DNA of 64,000 nucleotides, taken from positions 8,833,956 through 8,897,955 of the forward strand of contig NC_051095.1 of assembly GCF_901709675.1 (NCBI RefSeq), read 5' to 3'. Numbering within the stretch: position 1 is the first letter of the stretch; each line of letters begins with the position of its first letter. The translations under genes and the position numbers were made by a program. This DNA comes from Syngnathus acus. Taxonomy: Eukaryota; Chordata; Actinopteri; Syngnathiformes; Syngnathidae. Under the pieces are notes generated by a model. It was not told where the DNA came from, searched no databases, and saw only the letters and a list, made by a program, of their open reading frames with translations. Positions 1 through 11,025 of the stretch are shown here, piece by piece.

Positions 1-3000
1 ACCATGTTGTTTTGTGATTGCCAACCACTGTGTTGTGAAATGATCCCATTTCACTTTACTGGTCTGAAAAAGTTAATCTATGTATTGAACCACAACACCA
101 TGGAACAATTTTCAAATGCTAATAATACATAGCTAGGAAACCGGCGAGAAATAAGAATGAGTGGATGTTTGAGAATCTGTCGCACAGTTTGGCGACAGAG
201 ACTCTCCACGCTTCGCTTTTTAAGCACACGTGCAGATCATGGCGTCGAAGATAGATGATCATTATGAGGGTCTTAGCGTAAGGTAAATTAAGTGGTGACA
301 TCCGTGCTACCGTTCTCGTGAACTTTGCGGCTCCATCCCTCTCGCCCTGCCACCCTTTCTCCGTCGCCGCCTGTAAGCCGAGACCCCCGCACACTGACGC
401 CAGCAGCTGAGCGGCAGCCATGACCTGTCAGGCGGCATTAAGTTGGAGCGCACACACACACACGTGGTGTTGTGGCGCACCCAAAACCGACACATTCAAG
501 CTACCACCCTGAGGGAGTTCAATTAGAAGACCCCCCCCTTTCTTCACCAACCCTGATATGAACTCTGGGAACCCAGCTCGCCCTCAACCCTAGCTGCCCT
601 CCCCTTGAAATTAGTTTATGGTAATTCCACTTACGTAATGAGGCACTATAACCATTTTTATAGCTTCTTGTCATCAACAATAGCAGGACCAATTCGAAGC
701 TTCTTTACGAGGCACACTGATAAAGTCACAGAGAGTTTGTTAGTTATTGTGCTGAAGAGCAAATACTTTGTCACTGTAGAAACGGAGATTTTGTTCATCT
801 CTTTAACCGCAGCTGGATGACAATTGAATTGAATTGAGTTTGCTGCTACCATCTGGTGTTTGTAGCTCAAGTTTTTGCTCGCAAGTCTGAGGAAAAACAA
901 ACAAACAAAAAAAACCCAAAGATGTCTTGTTTCTCTAAATTTTCTAAGTTTTGATTAATTGGAATCTTAGCGTGCCCAAAAACTGACAGCACAGACCCGG
1001 AGAAATATGAACCAGACTGTAATCAGTGCTCTTGTGTTTTCCGGAGTCTTTTTTAAAACAAATACCTGCACTTCAATTTGAGTTCAGAGTGCGAGTACTC
1101 TTGCCCCTTCTGGTTATTGTTGGATTTTCAGCACTCTCGTCATAAAAAGATCACATCAGGGGAGGTTTTTTTGTGCAGGATTGTCAAAGAAAAGGACATT
1201 ACGCTCCGTTGTCTGAGAGCAAAGTTTGTGTTGGATCGACTCCACGTGGAGGACTCTGGACGGAGATTAGGGACGAGCCACCCAGAGCGCCGCAGAATGG
1301 TTTTAATAAATGCGTTCAGAAAATAATACACTTGTTTTCTTCTTGGGCCAAACATAATATTTACTTGGTAGAAGGCCTCGCACGACCCGTTGGACGAGTT
1401 TCTTCAGTCGTTACTTTCAAAACGTCCAACTTTGGGAGATTGTTTTGTTTTGGGATCCATCTGGAGAAATTAACTTGATTATAGGCACAAGATACACTAT
1501 TATTTTAGACAAATGGAAAGTGACACCCAAGTGTAATTATTCTGTATTAAAAAAAAAAGTATGACAAATGAAGCAAGTCAATAACCAACAATCCGGGTTT
1601 GGTACATATCTTTGTTTTTAGGACACAGTTAAGTGTACATTTGGTAAAGCAAGGATCAGCAGGGAACTGTATTGTATAGATTTGTTTTTTACCATTTAAT
1701 TTTTTTAGGGGGGTGCACCCCCCCCAACATAAGCTCTTGAGTACCTTAATTATCATTGGCCGTTAGGTAAACAAGATAATCTAACCATAGTCGGGCGTTT
1801 AAATCTTTCATCTTTACCTTACTGAAGAGTGACAGAAGAAGTAACACGATGTCCATTGAATTGAAGCTGTTGATTTTTTTTTGTTATTACTGTATGGATA
1901 TGTAAAGTACAATAATATAAAGTACACTTTTCTTTATTTAAAATACACTACAAATATGTTGTTGTTTTTTGCGGCCGGTCATGAGTACATCAAAATTCTT
2001 GAAGACATATGTTAACGAAAAGTAACAAAATAACTCAAATGAAAAAAATAACCATTTGTGTTAGTGAAATAAAATAAAAACACAAATGCATTGTTGGTAA
2101 AGGTTACTAATGAAAACTATTTAAAAAATTAAAATTAACTATATTTTTTGGAAAAAAGTCTTTCACCTTTTTAATTTCACACATGAAGTCTCTGTTTATT
2201 TGAAATGTATTTTTTTATTTTATTATGTTTTGGCTCTGAAAAAAGGAAAGTTGAACAGTTGTTGAGGAATTGTAGTTGCATTGACTTTATTACACAATAC
2301 TAAGTGACCTTTAATTATTTATACACTCCACAAATACACCAAACCTAATCTAAAACAAACACCGTAAGAATAACTCAACTGAAACAAAGCATTATTGAGC
2401 AAATTTAATTTGCAAAAATCAAAACGAAATAAAAACAAACGATAATGAAAAATCCAAAACTATTCCAACCCTTCTTCAGAATCAAATTCCTAATTGCACA
2501 ACTTTGGATCATTGCCATTGCTGCAGTTTCATTGTAACTAGTGTACCGCATTTCTATCCCGAGTGGATCCGTTCAATCAACTTCTTGGCCCTTGCTAATT
2601 TGTCAAACAAAGTTTTTCATGACATAATCCATCTGTCGCGTCATAGGAGTTCTTGGAGGTCCGGAACACACTTTTCGTATGATATAGCGGTTCTGCAGAA
2701 CACGCCATCACCTTTTCATATAGATTTCACAATAAGGCATTGAGCAGATGTGTCTCAAAGACAAGAAGTATCCTTATTTTCATCACCATTGCCAAATCAC
2801 CTATCCGAGCGTCATACGTTTACGATATGCCATCATATGACGGGAAGCAGCGGCAGCACATCTGGCGACAATCAGGGCACAGCGTTTGAGTCTTGACAGC
2901 ATCAGTCGTACGACGGGCCGACCGTTCTCACGTTAGCCAGAGCCCGGAAGTTTTTTACCCCATGTTCCTCCGCCTGTGTGGTTTTTGCCCCCCGAGCGTG

Positions 3001-3423
3001 TTTGTACAGATGACTGCCTAATTGCGTTTAACTCACTAAGACCTCGACCCTTCCCTAAATTCACTTTTCCCGGCAAACGTGGGAAGAAAAGGCGTGAATA
3101 GAGCGAGTTGACACTCATATTTGTGAAAATGCATGCAAGACTGAGCAAGGAACTAGTTAGATGACAGTTGGCCAATTGTGGTCAAGTATTGTCAGGAAGT
3201 AGCTGTTGCATCATTTTGGAGGGGATTTTTTTTTCTTACGTAATGTCAATGGAAAAAAAAAACGCTTGATTTTTATTATGAATATAATTTGACTGTTAGG
3301 GTCACGTCATGCAGAAATGAAAATCAGATTTTGTCCAAGAGAATAGAATAGTCAATAGAATAGTCAAACTAAATAAAAAAAGGAATATGTTACAATAATG
3401 ACATCATGAATTTGTGATGCCGT
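1..3423. other. Unique AT-rich DNA, no gene recognised
   Basis: Open frames here are short, at most about 100 codons, and none resembles a known protein. The stretch from about 1850 to 2470 is strongly AT-rich, with many A and T runs. The only marked structure is a perfect GC-rich palindrome at 1708-1723. The segment at about 2480-2930 has a somewhat protein-like look when read on the minus strand, but stops and frame changes interrupt it and I could not assign it to a family. Confidence 0.6.
1708..1723. repeat. Perfect 16-bp palindrome
   Basis: The sequence is GGGGGGTGCACCCCCC, six G and six C around a TGCA centre. It lies in an otherwise AT-rich stretch and continues into two more C residues on the right. 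It could fold as a cruciform arm. No function is claimed. Confidence 0.8.
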
Positions 3424-3424
3424 A

Positions 3425-3517
<93 letters not shown>

Positions 3518-3595
3518 CTCTCTCTCTCTTTATCTCTCTCTTTTTCTATTTCTTTTTTTTCTTTTCTCTCTCTCTCTCGCTCTCCCTCTCTCTCC
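3424..3595 (+). repeat. (CT)43 polypyrimidine microsatellite and flanking CT-rich tract
   Basis: A pure CT dinucleotide run occupies about 3429-3514, roughly 43 units. It is followed by an imperfect CT and T-rich tract to about 3595. The plus strand is pyrimidine-rich and the minus strand purine-rich for about 170 bp. The arginine/glutamate-repeat frame on the minus strand is a by-product of the repeat and not a gene. Confidence 0.95.
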
Positions 3596-4440
3596 ATATG
3601 TATATGTATATGTGTTCATATCTCTAAAAGTGAGCTATAAAGTCAAGATTTCTCCAGATGGGCTGAAGGTTTGTTGACATTCTTTCTAATGTTTCCTTCC
3701 ATTTGTCGAGAACAACGGTAACGTTGGCGGTAGCATTCCCCAACCACCTCACCCCGGCTGTAATTTACAGATGGCTGGCAATTTCACTGGCGCATGGAAG
3801 CTGGACCCGTTACCTTGATGACATAACAATTAAACGCAACAGCGGTGCGCTCCGTGCTATTAATCTCGAAGAAAACATCATCCGCGCATGCAGAAATTTG
3901 AGCTAAAACAAATAATGGCGCTAGAAATTACGCACGTGCAGGAAATATCAAGTGGCGCGCCATGAGATTTCCCGAGCTGGCGTAAAAAAATCTCGCCTCC
4001 GTCTGTGTGTATTAATTGTTTATTTTGGGTAAAAGCAAATGACATGTTACAGCTGCAGCTGGGCTGCGTTGAGAAAGCATTGAAAGCGTCTGCAGCCGTT
4101 TTTTTTTACGGCTACAATCTCAGGAAAAGCCAGGATATGGTCAGTGCTCTCACTTGGTTTTTCGCACAAGGTGTCCCAATGTAGGTCAAGAAAACATATT
4201 GATTGTGAGCTGCTGAACTTTAAAAAAGAAATATTATTTAAAAATAATAATAACAATCATAAAAATAATTATTTTTTCGCTGATTCAGAATATATTTCTT
4301 GTTTGTTTGTTTTGGGACAAAAGGAAAAACAAAACTGAAATTTACGCAAACATGTTAGGTCACAAATTATTTTTTCAAATTTCACAAGCACAGTCATGCT
4401 TTTACATGACATTGCAATCAAATAAATTCGTGTGCCAGAC
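3596..4440. other. No gene or repeat recognised
   Basis: Unique sequence with only short chance frames. The A+T-rich stretch at 4220-4280 holds AAT/AATA runs. No splice-bounded exon or RNA gene could be supported. Confidence 0.5.
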
Positions 4441-4572
4441 AGTTGTTCGTCTGCCTGGCTGGCAACCAGTTCAGGGTGTCCCCCGCCTACTGCCCGATGC
4501 AACTGGGATAGGCTCCAGCGTGCCCGTGACCCCCGTGAAGAGAAGCGGTTCATAAAATGGATGGATGGATGA
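4441..4572 (+). mobile_element. SINE 3' tail, plus orientation
   Basis: The block starts AGTTGTTCGTCTGCC and contains the fish SINE motifs GGCTGGCAACCAGTTCAGGG, CCCCGCCTACTGCCCGATG and GGGATAGGCTCCAGC. It ends with AAGCGGTTCATAAA followed by an ATGG repeat. This is the distal part of a tRNA-headed teleost SINE; the head is missing, so the copy is 5'-truncated. It is the best preserved of the copies in the window. The exact family name was not checked. Confidence 0.75.
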
Positions 4573-5162
4573 AAATCTAAGTGCTGGTTTTTGTTGACTT
4601 GTATTTCTATCTGCAAAATACAATTGGATTCTCACGTGAGGGGGAAAAACAGGAAATTAAAGTTGTAATAATAAAAGACAAAAAGCTATTTCTGCGTGAA
4701 AAGATTCTGCTTTTCTGCCTGTCAGCATCCCCAAAAGAGAACCACAGCAATCTTTTGACCCGTCTGAAACCATTAAACTCCCGCAAATTTCCCGCACGTA
4801 CTGTCGAAGCAACACCTGTGGCTCAAATGTCCACATTTCATAATCACATGTCAGCATTGTGGGGCCTTATTGGATTTCATGTCATAAAATTGTTTTTAAA
4901 TTGCCCTCTGGCTTGTAAGTGGAAAATGATAAAATGGTTCCTGTTACGCTGTCAGCTTCCATCAAAAGAACCCGACTTAACACTTTTAGGCAAGGTTGAC
5001 ATGTTGATGAACGAGCTGACACAAGCGCCAAAAGTGTCAATTTATTGCGCGGGATTTGTTCCAAGCCAAAGAATGTACAGTAAAATTGGCCAAACTTTCA
5101 AAGGCTTACATTTGCGCTGATGATTTTCAGTGCGTTTTTTTTCATGTTCATGCTCACAGCAG
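4573..5162. other. No feature supported; long chance frame
   Basis: A 179-codon open frame covers 4581-5120 on the plus strand, but it overlaps the SINE tail boundary, has no recognisable domain and shows no protein-like composition. I regard it as a chance frame. Nothing else was seen. Confidence 0.5.
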
Positions 5163-5228
5163 GTGGCCCACACCCTGGACTGCTTTGCCAGTCAATCATC
5201 GGGTAAGATGTACACGTGAAACTGAGTC
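5163..5228 (-). mobile_element. SINE fragment, minus orientation
   Basis: The words CACACCCTGGACTG, GCCAGTCAATCATCGGG and the following TGTACACGTGAAACTG match, in reverse, the middle of the same SINE family as at 4441 (the region around GCGATTGGCTGGCGACCAGT). The copy is short and diverged, so the ends are approximate. Confidence 0.5.
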
Positions 5229-6203
5229 AAAGTACCAAAAAATTAGGGATATTTAACTTCTAGGAGAAAATTCTGTATAAGCTTTTATAAACATAAGCAA
5301 AGACTCTCACGAGTCCATAAACGTGAAGTAAAAGCTGTACATTTGATCTTGCTTCTCTTATCCCCTCGTTTTCACAAAAGTTCTTTTATTGACAATTTCT
5401 TTTATATATAGATTTTGTTTTAGTCATCGTAAGAAGATCTCACTGACCAAACAAGACGGAGGAAGAAAGAATCGCAATAGTCAAGCTGTCAAGAGACAAA
5501 AGCATGAATGTGCATTTCTAGTTTACAATGACATAACAGGGACCTTATATTAGAAATACAGCCCTGTTTGAAGAGCTTTGGACCAAGTCCTGCTGTGACT
5601 GGAGAAAGAGAGAAAAATAATTGACGAGCCCCATAGAGTTCTTATAATTGCCTTTAATAATTGTTGAAACAGTAAGTGTATCATAAAATTTACAACTTGT
5701 AAAAAATGCATTTTATATTTTATTTTTAAGCGGTAATAGCTTTGGTGGCAAATCAGGGTATTGAATGCCCCCAAAACATGACTTGATGAGTTTGTAGCAA
5801 AGAGCTGAGGATCATTTCCATCTGTAACAGATTTTGGACAAACAGCAAAACATATGACAGATAAAATCTTTTAACAAGCATGATGTTGATGGTTGAGCTG
5901 AACAAATCAAATTATGATGATGCAGCTATTACCTGGTTTTCTTAAAAAAATTAAAAAAACAGATAGATCCAATTTAAAAACATTTTGGCGCACAAATCGT
6001 CTTCCAATTCTAGAATATGTATTTTTTTTATTTTGATTTCTATGTAGCTTTTTTTTAATCCAAGTAAGGCAATTGAGAACAGATTCTCATTTGCAATGCC
6101 AGCTTGCCTGCAGACAACTGAGAAAAACAAAAACAAAAATACAACCAAATCCAAATACATAACATAACTGTGCAATATGACATGATGAAAACAAGGTTCA
6201 TAC
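5229..6203. other. No gene or repeat recognised
   Basis: AT-rich unique sequence up to the LINE target site. Short open frames only. Poly-T and poly-A runs are present around 5940-6060. Confidence 0.5.
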
Positions 6204-6213
6204 GTTCAAAACA
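6204..6213. repeat. Target-site duplication, left copy (RTE LINE)
   Basis: GTTCAAAACA occurs here and again, identically, at 8597-8606, immediately outside the two ends of the LINE insertion. The bases beyond these ten differ, so the duplication is 10 bp. Confidence 0.85.
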
Positions 6214-6240
6214 TCCATCCATCCATCCATCCATCCATCT
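6214..6240 (-). repeat. (CATC)n tail of the RTE LINE
   Basis: Six or so ATCC/CATC units sit between the left target-site duplication and the LINE stop codon. They are the simple-repeat tail of the element, read as (GATG)n on its own strand. Confidence 0.85.
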
Positions 6241-6248
6241 TCTTCCGC

Positions 6249-8573
6249 TTATCCGGGGTCGGGTCGCGGGGGCAGCAGCTTCAGGAGGGACTCCCAGACT
6301 TCCCTCTCCCCAGCCACTTCATCTAGCTCATCCCGGGGGATCCCAAGGCGTTCCCAGGCCAGCCGAGAGACATAGTCTCTCCAGCGCGTCCTGGGTCGTC
6401 CCCGGGGTCTCCTACCGGTGGGACATGCCCGGAACACCTCCCCAGGGAGGCGTCCAGGAGGCATCCTGATGAGATGCCCGAGCCACCTCATCTGGCTCCT
6501 CTCAACGTGGAGGAGTAGCGACTCTACTCCGAGTCTCTCCCGGATGACCGAACTCCTCACCCTATCTCTAAGGGAGAGCCCGGACATCCTGCGGAGAAAA
6601 CTCATTTCGGCCGCTTGTATCCGGGATCTCGTTCTTTCGGTCACGACCCATAGCTCGTGACCATAGGTGAGGGTAGGAGCGTAAATCGACCGGTAAATTG
6701 AGAGCTTTGCCTTTTGGCTCAGCTCTCTCTTTACCACGACGGACCGGTACAGAGTCCGCATTACTGCCGACGCTGCACCGATCCGCCTGTCGATCTCGCG
6801 CTCCATCCTCCCCTCACTCGTGAACAAGACCCCAAGATACTTAAACTCCTCCACTTGGGGCAGGATCTCATCCCCGATCCGGAGAGGGCATTCCACCCTT
6901 TTCCGATCGAGGACCATGGACTCGGATTTGGAGGTGCTGACCCTCATCCCGACCGCTTCACACTCGGCTGCGAACCGCTCCAGTGAGAGCTGGAGATCAC
7001 GGCCTGAAGAAGCCAACAGCACAACGTCGTCTGCAAAAAGCAGAGACGCGATGCTGAGGTCCCCAAACCGGACACCCTCAACGCCTCGGCTGCACCTAGA
7101 AATTCTGTCCATAAAAATTATGAACAGAATCGGTGACAAAGGGCAGCCTTGGCGGAGTCCAACCCTCACTGGGAACGAATCCGACTTACTGCCGGAAATG
7201 CGGACCACACTCTGGCATCGGTGATACAGGGACCGAACCGCCCTTATCAGTTGGCTCGGTACCCCGTACTCCCGAAGCACCCCCCACAGAACCTCCCGAG
7301 GGACACGGTCGAACGCCTTCTCCAAGTCCACAAAACACATGTGGACTGGTTGGGCGAACTCCCATGCACCCTCGAGGATCCTGTTGAGGGTGAAGAGCTG
7401 GTCCACTGTTCCACGGCCAGGACGAAAGCCACACTGTTCCTCCTGAATCCGAGGTTCGACCTCCCGACGGACCCTCCTCTCCAGCACCCCTGAATAGACC
7501 TTACCAGGGAGGCTGAGGAGTGTAATTCCCCTGTAATTGGAACACACCCTCCGGTCCCCCTTCTTAAAGAGGGGAACCACCATCCCAGTCTGCCAATCCA
7601 GAGGCACTGTCCCCGATGTCCACGCGATGCTGTAGAGACGTGTCAGCCATGACAGCCCCACAACATCCAGAGCCCTTAAGAAATCCGGGCGGATCTCATC
7701 CACCCCCGGGGCCTTGCCACCGAGGAGTTTTTTAACTACCTCAGTGACTTCAACCCCAGAGATTGGAGAGTCCGCCTCAGAGTCCTCAGGCCCTGCTTCC
7801 ACAATGGAAGGCGTGTCGGTGGAATTGAGGAGGTCTTCGAAGTATTCTCCCCACCGACACACGACGTCCCGAGTCGAGGTCAGCAGCACGCCATCTCCAC
7901 TGTAAACAGTGTTGACGTTGCACTGCTTCCCCCTCCTGAGACGCCGGATGGTGGACCAGAATTTCCTCGAAGCCGTCCGGAAGTCATTCTCCATGGCCTC
8001 GCCGAACTCCTCCCACGCCCGGGTTTTTGCCTCAGCAACCGCCGAAGCCGCGTTCCGCTTGGCCATCCGGTACCTGTCAGCTGCCTCCGGAGTCCCGCAG
8101 GCCAAAACGGCCCGATAGGACTCCTTCTTCAGCTTGACGGCATCCCTTACCGCCGGTGTCCACCAGCGGGTTCGGGGATTGCCGCCACGACAGGCACCAA
8201 TGACCTTACGGCCACAGCTCCGGTCGGCCGCCTCAACAATGGAGGCGCGGAACAAGGTCCACTCGGACTCAATGTCCCCCGCCTCCCCCGGGACGTGGGA
8301 AAAGCTCTGCCGGAGGTGGGAGTTGAAGCTCTTCCTGACAGGGGATTCCGCCAGACGTTCCCAGCAGACCCTCACAGAACGTTTGGGTCTGCCAGGTCGG
8401 ACCGGCATCTTCCCCCACCATCGGAGCCAACCCACCACCAGGTGGTGATCAGTTGACAGCTCCGCCCCTCTCTTCGCCCGAGTGTCCAAAACATGCGGCC
8501 GCAAATCCGATGACACGACTACAAAGTCGATCATCGAACTGCGGCCTAGGGTGTCCTGGTGCCAAGTGCACAC
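6249..8573 (-). CDS. LINE polyprotein, C-terminal part: endonuclease end, reverse transcriptase, C-terminal domain
   Basis: This 774-residue frame would copy element RNA into DNA at a nicked genomic target. Residues 14-46 keep the end of an apurinic-type endonuclease, with MIDFVV and the STDHHLV motif; the rest of that domain is missing. The reverse transcriptase covers about 285-580. It shows APGVDEIRPDFL (288-299), GFRPGRGTVDQL (382-393), the first catalytic motif FVDLEKAFDRV (414-424), GLRQGCPLSPILF (472-484) and the catalytic FADD (513-516). The C-terminal region ends with MRWLGHLIRMPPGRL (695-709) and LLPPRPDPG before TAA at 6249-6251. The listed start is a GTG and not a real start: the frame stays open to about 8594 (FKHKGVHV upstream) because the element is 5'-truncated. 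There are no internal stops or frameshifts. Without its endonuclease and promoter it should not be autonomously mobile. Confidence 0.9.
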   Translation of the reverse strand: MCTWHQDTLGRSSMIDFVVVSSDLRPHVLDTRAKRGAELSTDHHLVVGWLRWWGKMPVRPGRPKRSVRVCWERLAESPVRKSFNSHLRQSFSHVPGEAGDIESEWTLFRASIVEAADRSCGRKVIGACRGGNPRTRWWTPAVRDAVKLKKESYRAVLACGTPEAADRYRMAKRNAASAVAEAKTRAWEEFGEAMENDFRTASRKFWSTIRRLRRGKQCNVNTVYSGDGVLLTSTRDVVCRWGEYFEDLLNSTDTPSIVEAGPEDSEADSPISGVEVTEVVKKLLGGKAPGVDEIRPDFLRALDVVGLSWLTRLYSIAWTSGTVPLDWQTGMVVPLFKKGDRRVCSNYRGITLLSLPGKVYSGVLERRVRREVEPRIQEEQCGFRPGRGTVDQLFTLNRILEGAWEFAQPVHMCFVDLEKAFDRVPREVLWGVLREYGVPSQLIRAVRSLYHRCQSVVRISGSKSDSFPVRVGLRQGCPLSPILFIIFMDRISRCSRGVEGVRFGDLSIASLLFADDVVLLASSGRDLQLSLERFAAECEAVGMRVSTSKSESMVLDRKRVECPLRIGDEILPQVEEFKYLGVLFTSEGRMEREIDRRIGAASAVMRTLYRSVVVKRELSQKAKLSIYRSIYAPTLTYGHELWVVTERTRSRIQAAEMSFLRRMSGLSLRDRVRSSVIRERLGVESLLLHVERSQMRWLGHLIRMPPGRLPGEVFRACPTGRRPRGRPRTRWRDYVSRLAWERLGIPRDELDEVAGEREVWESLLKLLPPRPDPG

Positions 8574-8596
8574 ATGGACACCCTTATGTTTGAAAT

Positions 8597-8606
8597 GTTC
8601 AAAACA
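8597..8606. repeat. Target-site duplication, right copy (RTE LINE)
   Basis: Identical to the ten bases at 6204-6213. It marks the 5'-truncation end of the LINE. Confidence 0.85.
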
Positions 8607-11025
8607 GTTGAAGCAAGTTTATAAAATACTGTAAAGAATAATGATAATTTGACATTGGAATGATTGACGTAAGTTGTATTATTTGTTGTGTTTTACTGTA
8701 TTAAGTGTTTGGGGCAGAAAATTCAAAAGACAATCAACCAAAAGTAGTGCAGACTTAGGCAACAAAGAGGCTCCTGAAATGGGAGCGTGTAGTTTGTGAT
8801 ATGACCTGTGAGCAGAGAGTTGAAATCTAGTTCAGGTATTGATAAACACTGACCAGGGAATTTGTCATACACTGTACTGTACCGTTTAGATTGTGTAGTG
8901 TAAAACTAAAAATGTCGCTAAAATATGTAGCTCGGCTGAATAAAAGCTGAGGACAGCTTCTATATAGCAAAATAGGTCTGGTGTCTGTGCTTGCAAGTGA
9001 AATGTAAGACCACCTCACACGCAATTTGGCGGTGGGAGTGTCAAGAAACCTTTGGAGGAAGTGGTCATCTGCACGGGTTGCGTGACCCGCATAAAGGACT
9101 CGGTCAAATACGATAATATCCATTTGAATCCCTTAATCCCTCGCCGAGCAAAACCACGCTCAGGCCACCATGAGGCATACCTACGAGGTTCAAATTCCTC
9201 CGCCTCGACACAAGGCAGAACGCTTTGTGAGTGTTTTGGCTCCCCCTTCAAACTCTTCTGCCGTTTCTGCAATTTCTTTATGGCTTGCCAATAGTGAGAG
9301 GCCTTAAATCTGTTTGCACTGGCGGCGCTGAAAGAATGTACATGTGTTTCATTTCAGCTCAGATAAGACCACAACTTGTCGGTCCGAGGCACTGAGACGT
9401 GTCTGTCTCTGCTGTCACTCGCGTGTTTTTCAAAGCTTTCTGGATGTCGTTCGCGTGTGATGACGGATGAGACACATTTAACGGGTTACTGCGCTAGTTG
9501 GCTCGGCAACAGCGCGGCCTAATGCGCACAATAAAACCTTCATTGGCCATTTAGTATTCTGAATTATGCTGGAGGGAGAAAAAGGTTGTTATAAGTGAGG
9601 GAGGCCATCTTTTCCTCCAAGCGGTGCTGTTCAGAACAGTTTGCCAAGGCACAATTTAATCGCTGGATTTATACTACAAATATTCATTTAAAAACGGAGT
9701 AGTTTTATCTTCGGATCCAGAGGGAACAGGTTACTTGCATCTGAAAATTAAGGAACATTTCAGGACAGCAATGTCCAAATTCTGGATTGGGAGGACCACT
9801 GATTTGAAAGATGCGTGAATGAAGCCATCTTTGTCAAATTAGAGAGACTCAACAGAAAAGGCTTCACCTGTCGTCTTCCTACAACAATTAGCTGACATCG
9901 CTTCTCCCGAGATTCTCTTTCCATGCGGAAAGTTTCCGCTTACTTTTTGTCATCAGGCAGTTGAATGAGTGGTTGGTATGCAGGACGGTCCCTCAACAAC
10001 GGAAGACATACAGATAAATATTGGAACTGAAGAAGCCCTTTTGATTGAAGTTTAGCTAACAAAAACAGTCCAGTCACCTGGATAACTGAGAATCAATAAC
10101 ATTAATTAAATGTACCATTAGGATGATCTACATTTATTTGGCTTGCAACCATTCCAGGGTGTACAGAGCCACCATCTCAGTTGGGATGGATGTATTGAAG
10201 GCAAGCCATGTTAACATGTTCCATATTAAAACTGTGACACCAAAAATCCTCTGTGCTAGCGGATATGCCGGTTGGACGCCTTTAAATCCGATACGTCCCG
10301 ATTGAAACTAATAATAATAATACATCAGGCACAGAAAAACCATCTACTCAGCACTAATTTACCTTGGTACAATTGTTCCAAGGTTTGAAGACATTCCAAC
10401 CAACCGGAATGCGGTCGTCTTTATGTGGACTCCAGCATTCTGAGATCCGGTCTGGTCAGAGTTCAAAGCACGTGTTACACGACTAGTTGTTATTCCTTTC
10501 GTGGAAACAGAGCCTTGTGGCAGCCACTTGTATGCTTTGGATCGCAATGAAATTTGGGATTGATCAGACCAGCCTTCCTGGTGGGTCCATAAAATATCCG
10601 CCCAGAACATTTATGAGCCCACCGTACGTGACTCGTTCCGTCTATTCCATTGACAAAAATCTCATAACTCCACAGTTAAGTATCATCGTTACTTAGCGCA
10701 GGACTGACATTGTAGATTGGACCTCACGTATCGTCAAGTCAACATCATATATTTAACTCATAAAGAAAAACACTTGCTACTCTTCTTTTTCCAAACTATT
10801 TCCAGAGTGCTTGCTGAGATTATTTACGACACGACACCCTCGGGAGCAATTTATTGCAGCATCGATTTTGATGCAACACCTTGAAATTATCCCTGATATA
10901 GCAAATCGTATAATGATTCATACCTGCTCTTATGTTTTCCCTCTTAAGATATACGTACATAATTCAAATATAACCTCGGATGAACCGAATCGGTGCCGTC
11001 ACTCAGTGGGAGAAAGGCATTAATC
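8607..11025. other. Unique DNA, no gene recognised; possible conserved non-coding block at 8990-9560
   Basis: No exon or RNA gene could be supported. The part from about 8990 to 9560 is richer in G+C and more complex than its flanks and has several transcription-factor-like words, such as CTTAATCCC. It could be a conserved non-coding element. A faint SINE scrap lies at about 10139-10192. Confidence 0.45.
10139..10192 (+). mobile_element. Possible SINE scrap
   Basis: TTGGCTTGCAACCATTCCAG and GGGTGT, followed by CTCAGTTGGGATGGATG, resemble the SINE tail motifs (GGCTGGCAACCAGTTCAGGG and GCTGGGATAGG). The match is short and interrupted, so this may be chance. Confidence 0.3.

Larger units (their letters stand above)
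6214..8596 (-). mobile_element. 5'-truncated RTE-clade LINE (fish Rex3/Expander-like)
   Basis: A minus-strand retrotransposon insertion of about 2.38 kb. Its 3' end, at the left, is a short (CATC)n tract, ATGG on the element strand, directly after the stop codon and about ten bases of 3' UTR. Very short 3' UTRs ending in simple repeats are usual for RTE elements. The 5' end lies at about 8596, inside the endonuclease region, so most of the apurinic endonuclease domain and any 5' UTR are missing. A perfect 10-bp target-site duplication flanks it. The unbroken reading frame and intact flanks suggest a recent insertion. The RTE clade is inferred from the C-terminal MRWLGHLIRMPPGRL motif and the overall layout; L2 or another LINE clade is less likely. 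Confidence 0.9.

Noticed and set aside
2480-2930. Possible old protein-coding relic on the minus strand
   Set aside because: Some segments read like protein (for example KTLFDKLARAKKLIERIHSG), but stops and frame changes interrupt them and no family could be named.
3364-3597. Arginine/glutamate-repeat protein on the minus strand
   Set aside because: It is the translation of the (CT)n microsatellite.
4581-5120. 179-codon open frame, plus strand
   Set aside because: It has no recognisable domain or family resemblance, starts beside a SINE tail and is opposed by minus-strand frames of similar quality. Most likely chance.
6418-8448. Several plus-strand frames of 60-134 codons inside the LINE
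   Set aside because: They are antisense shadows of the GC-rich reverse-transcriptase frame on the minus strand.
9187-9199. GGTTCAAATTCC, a tRNA B-box-like word
   Set aside because: No A box at the right spacing and no cloverleaf could be drawn around it.
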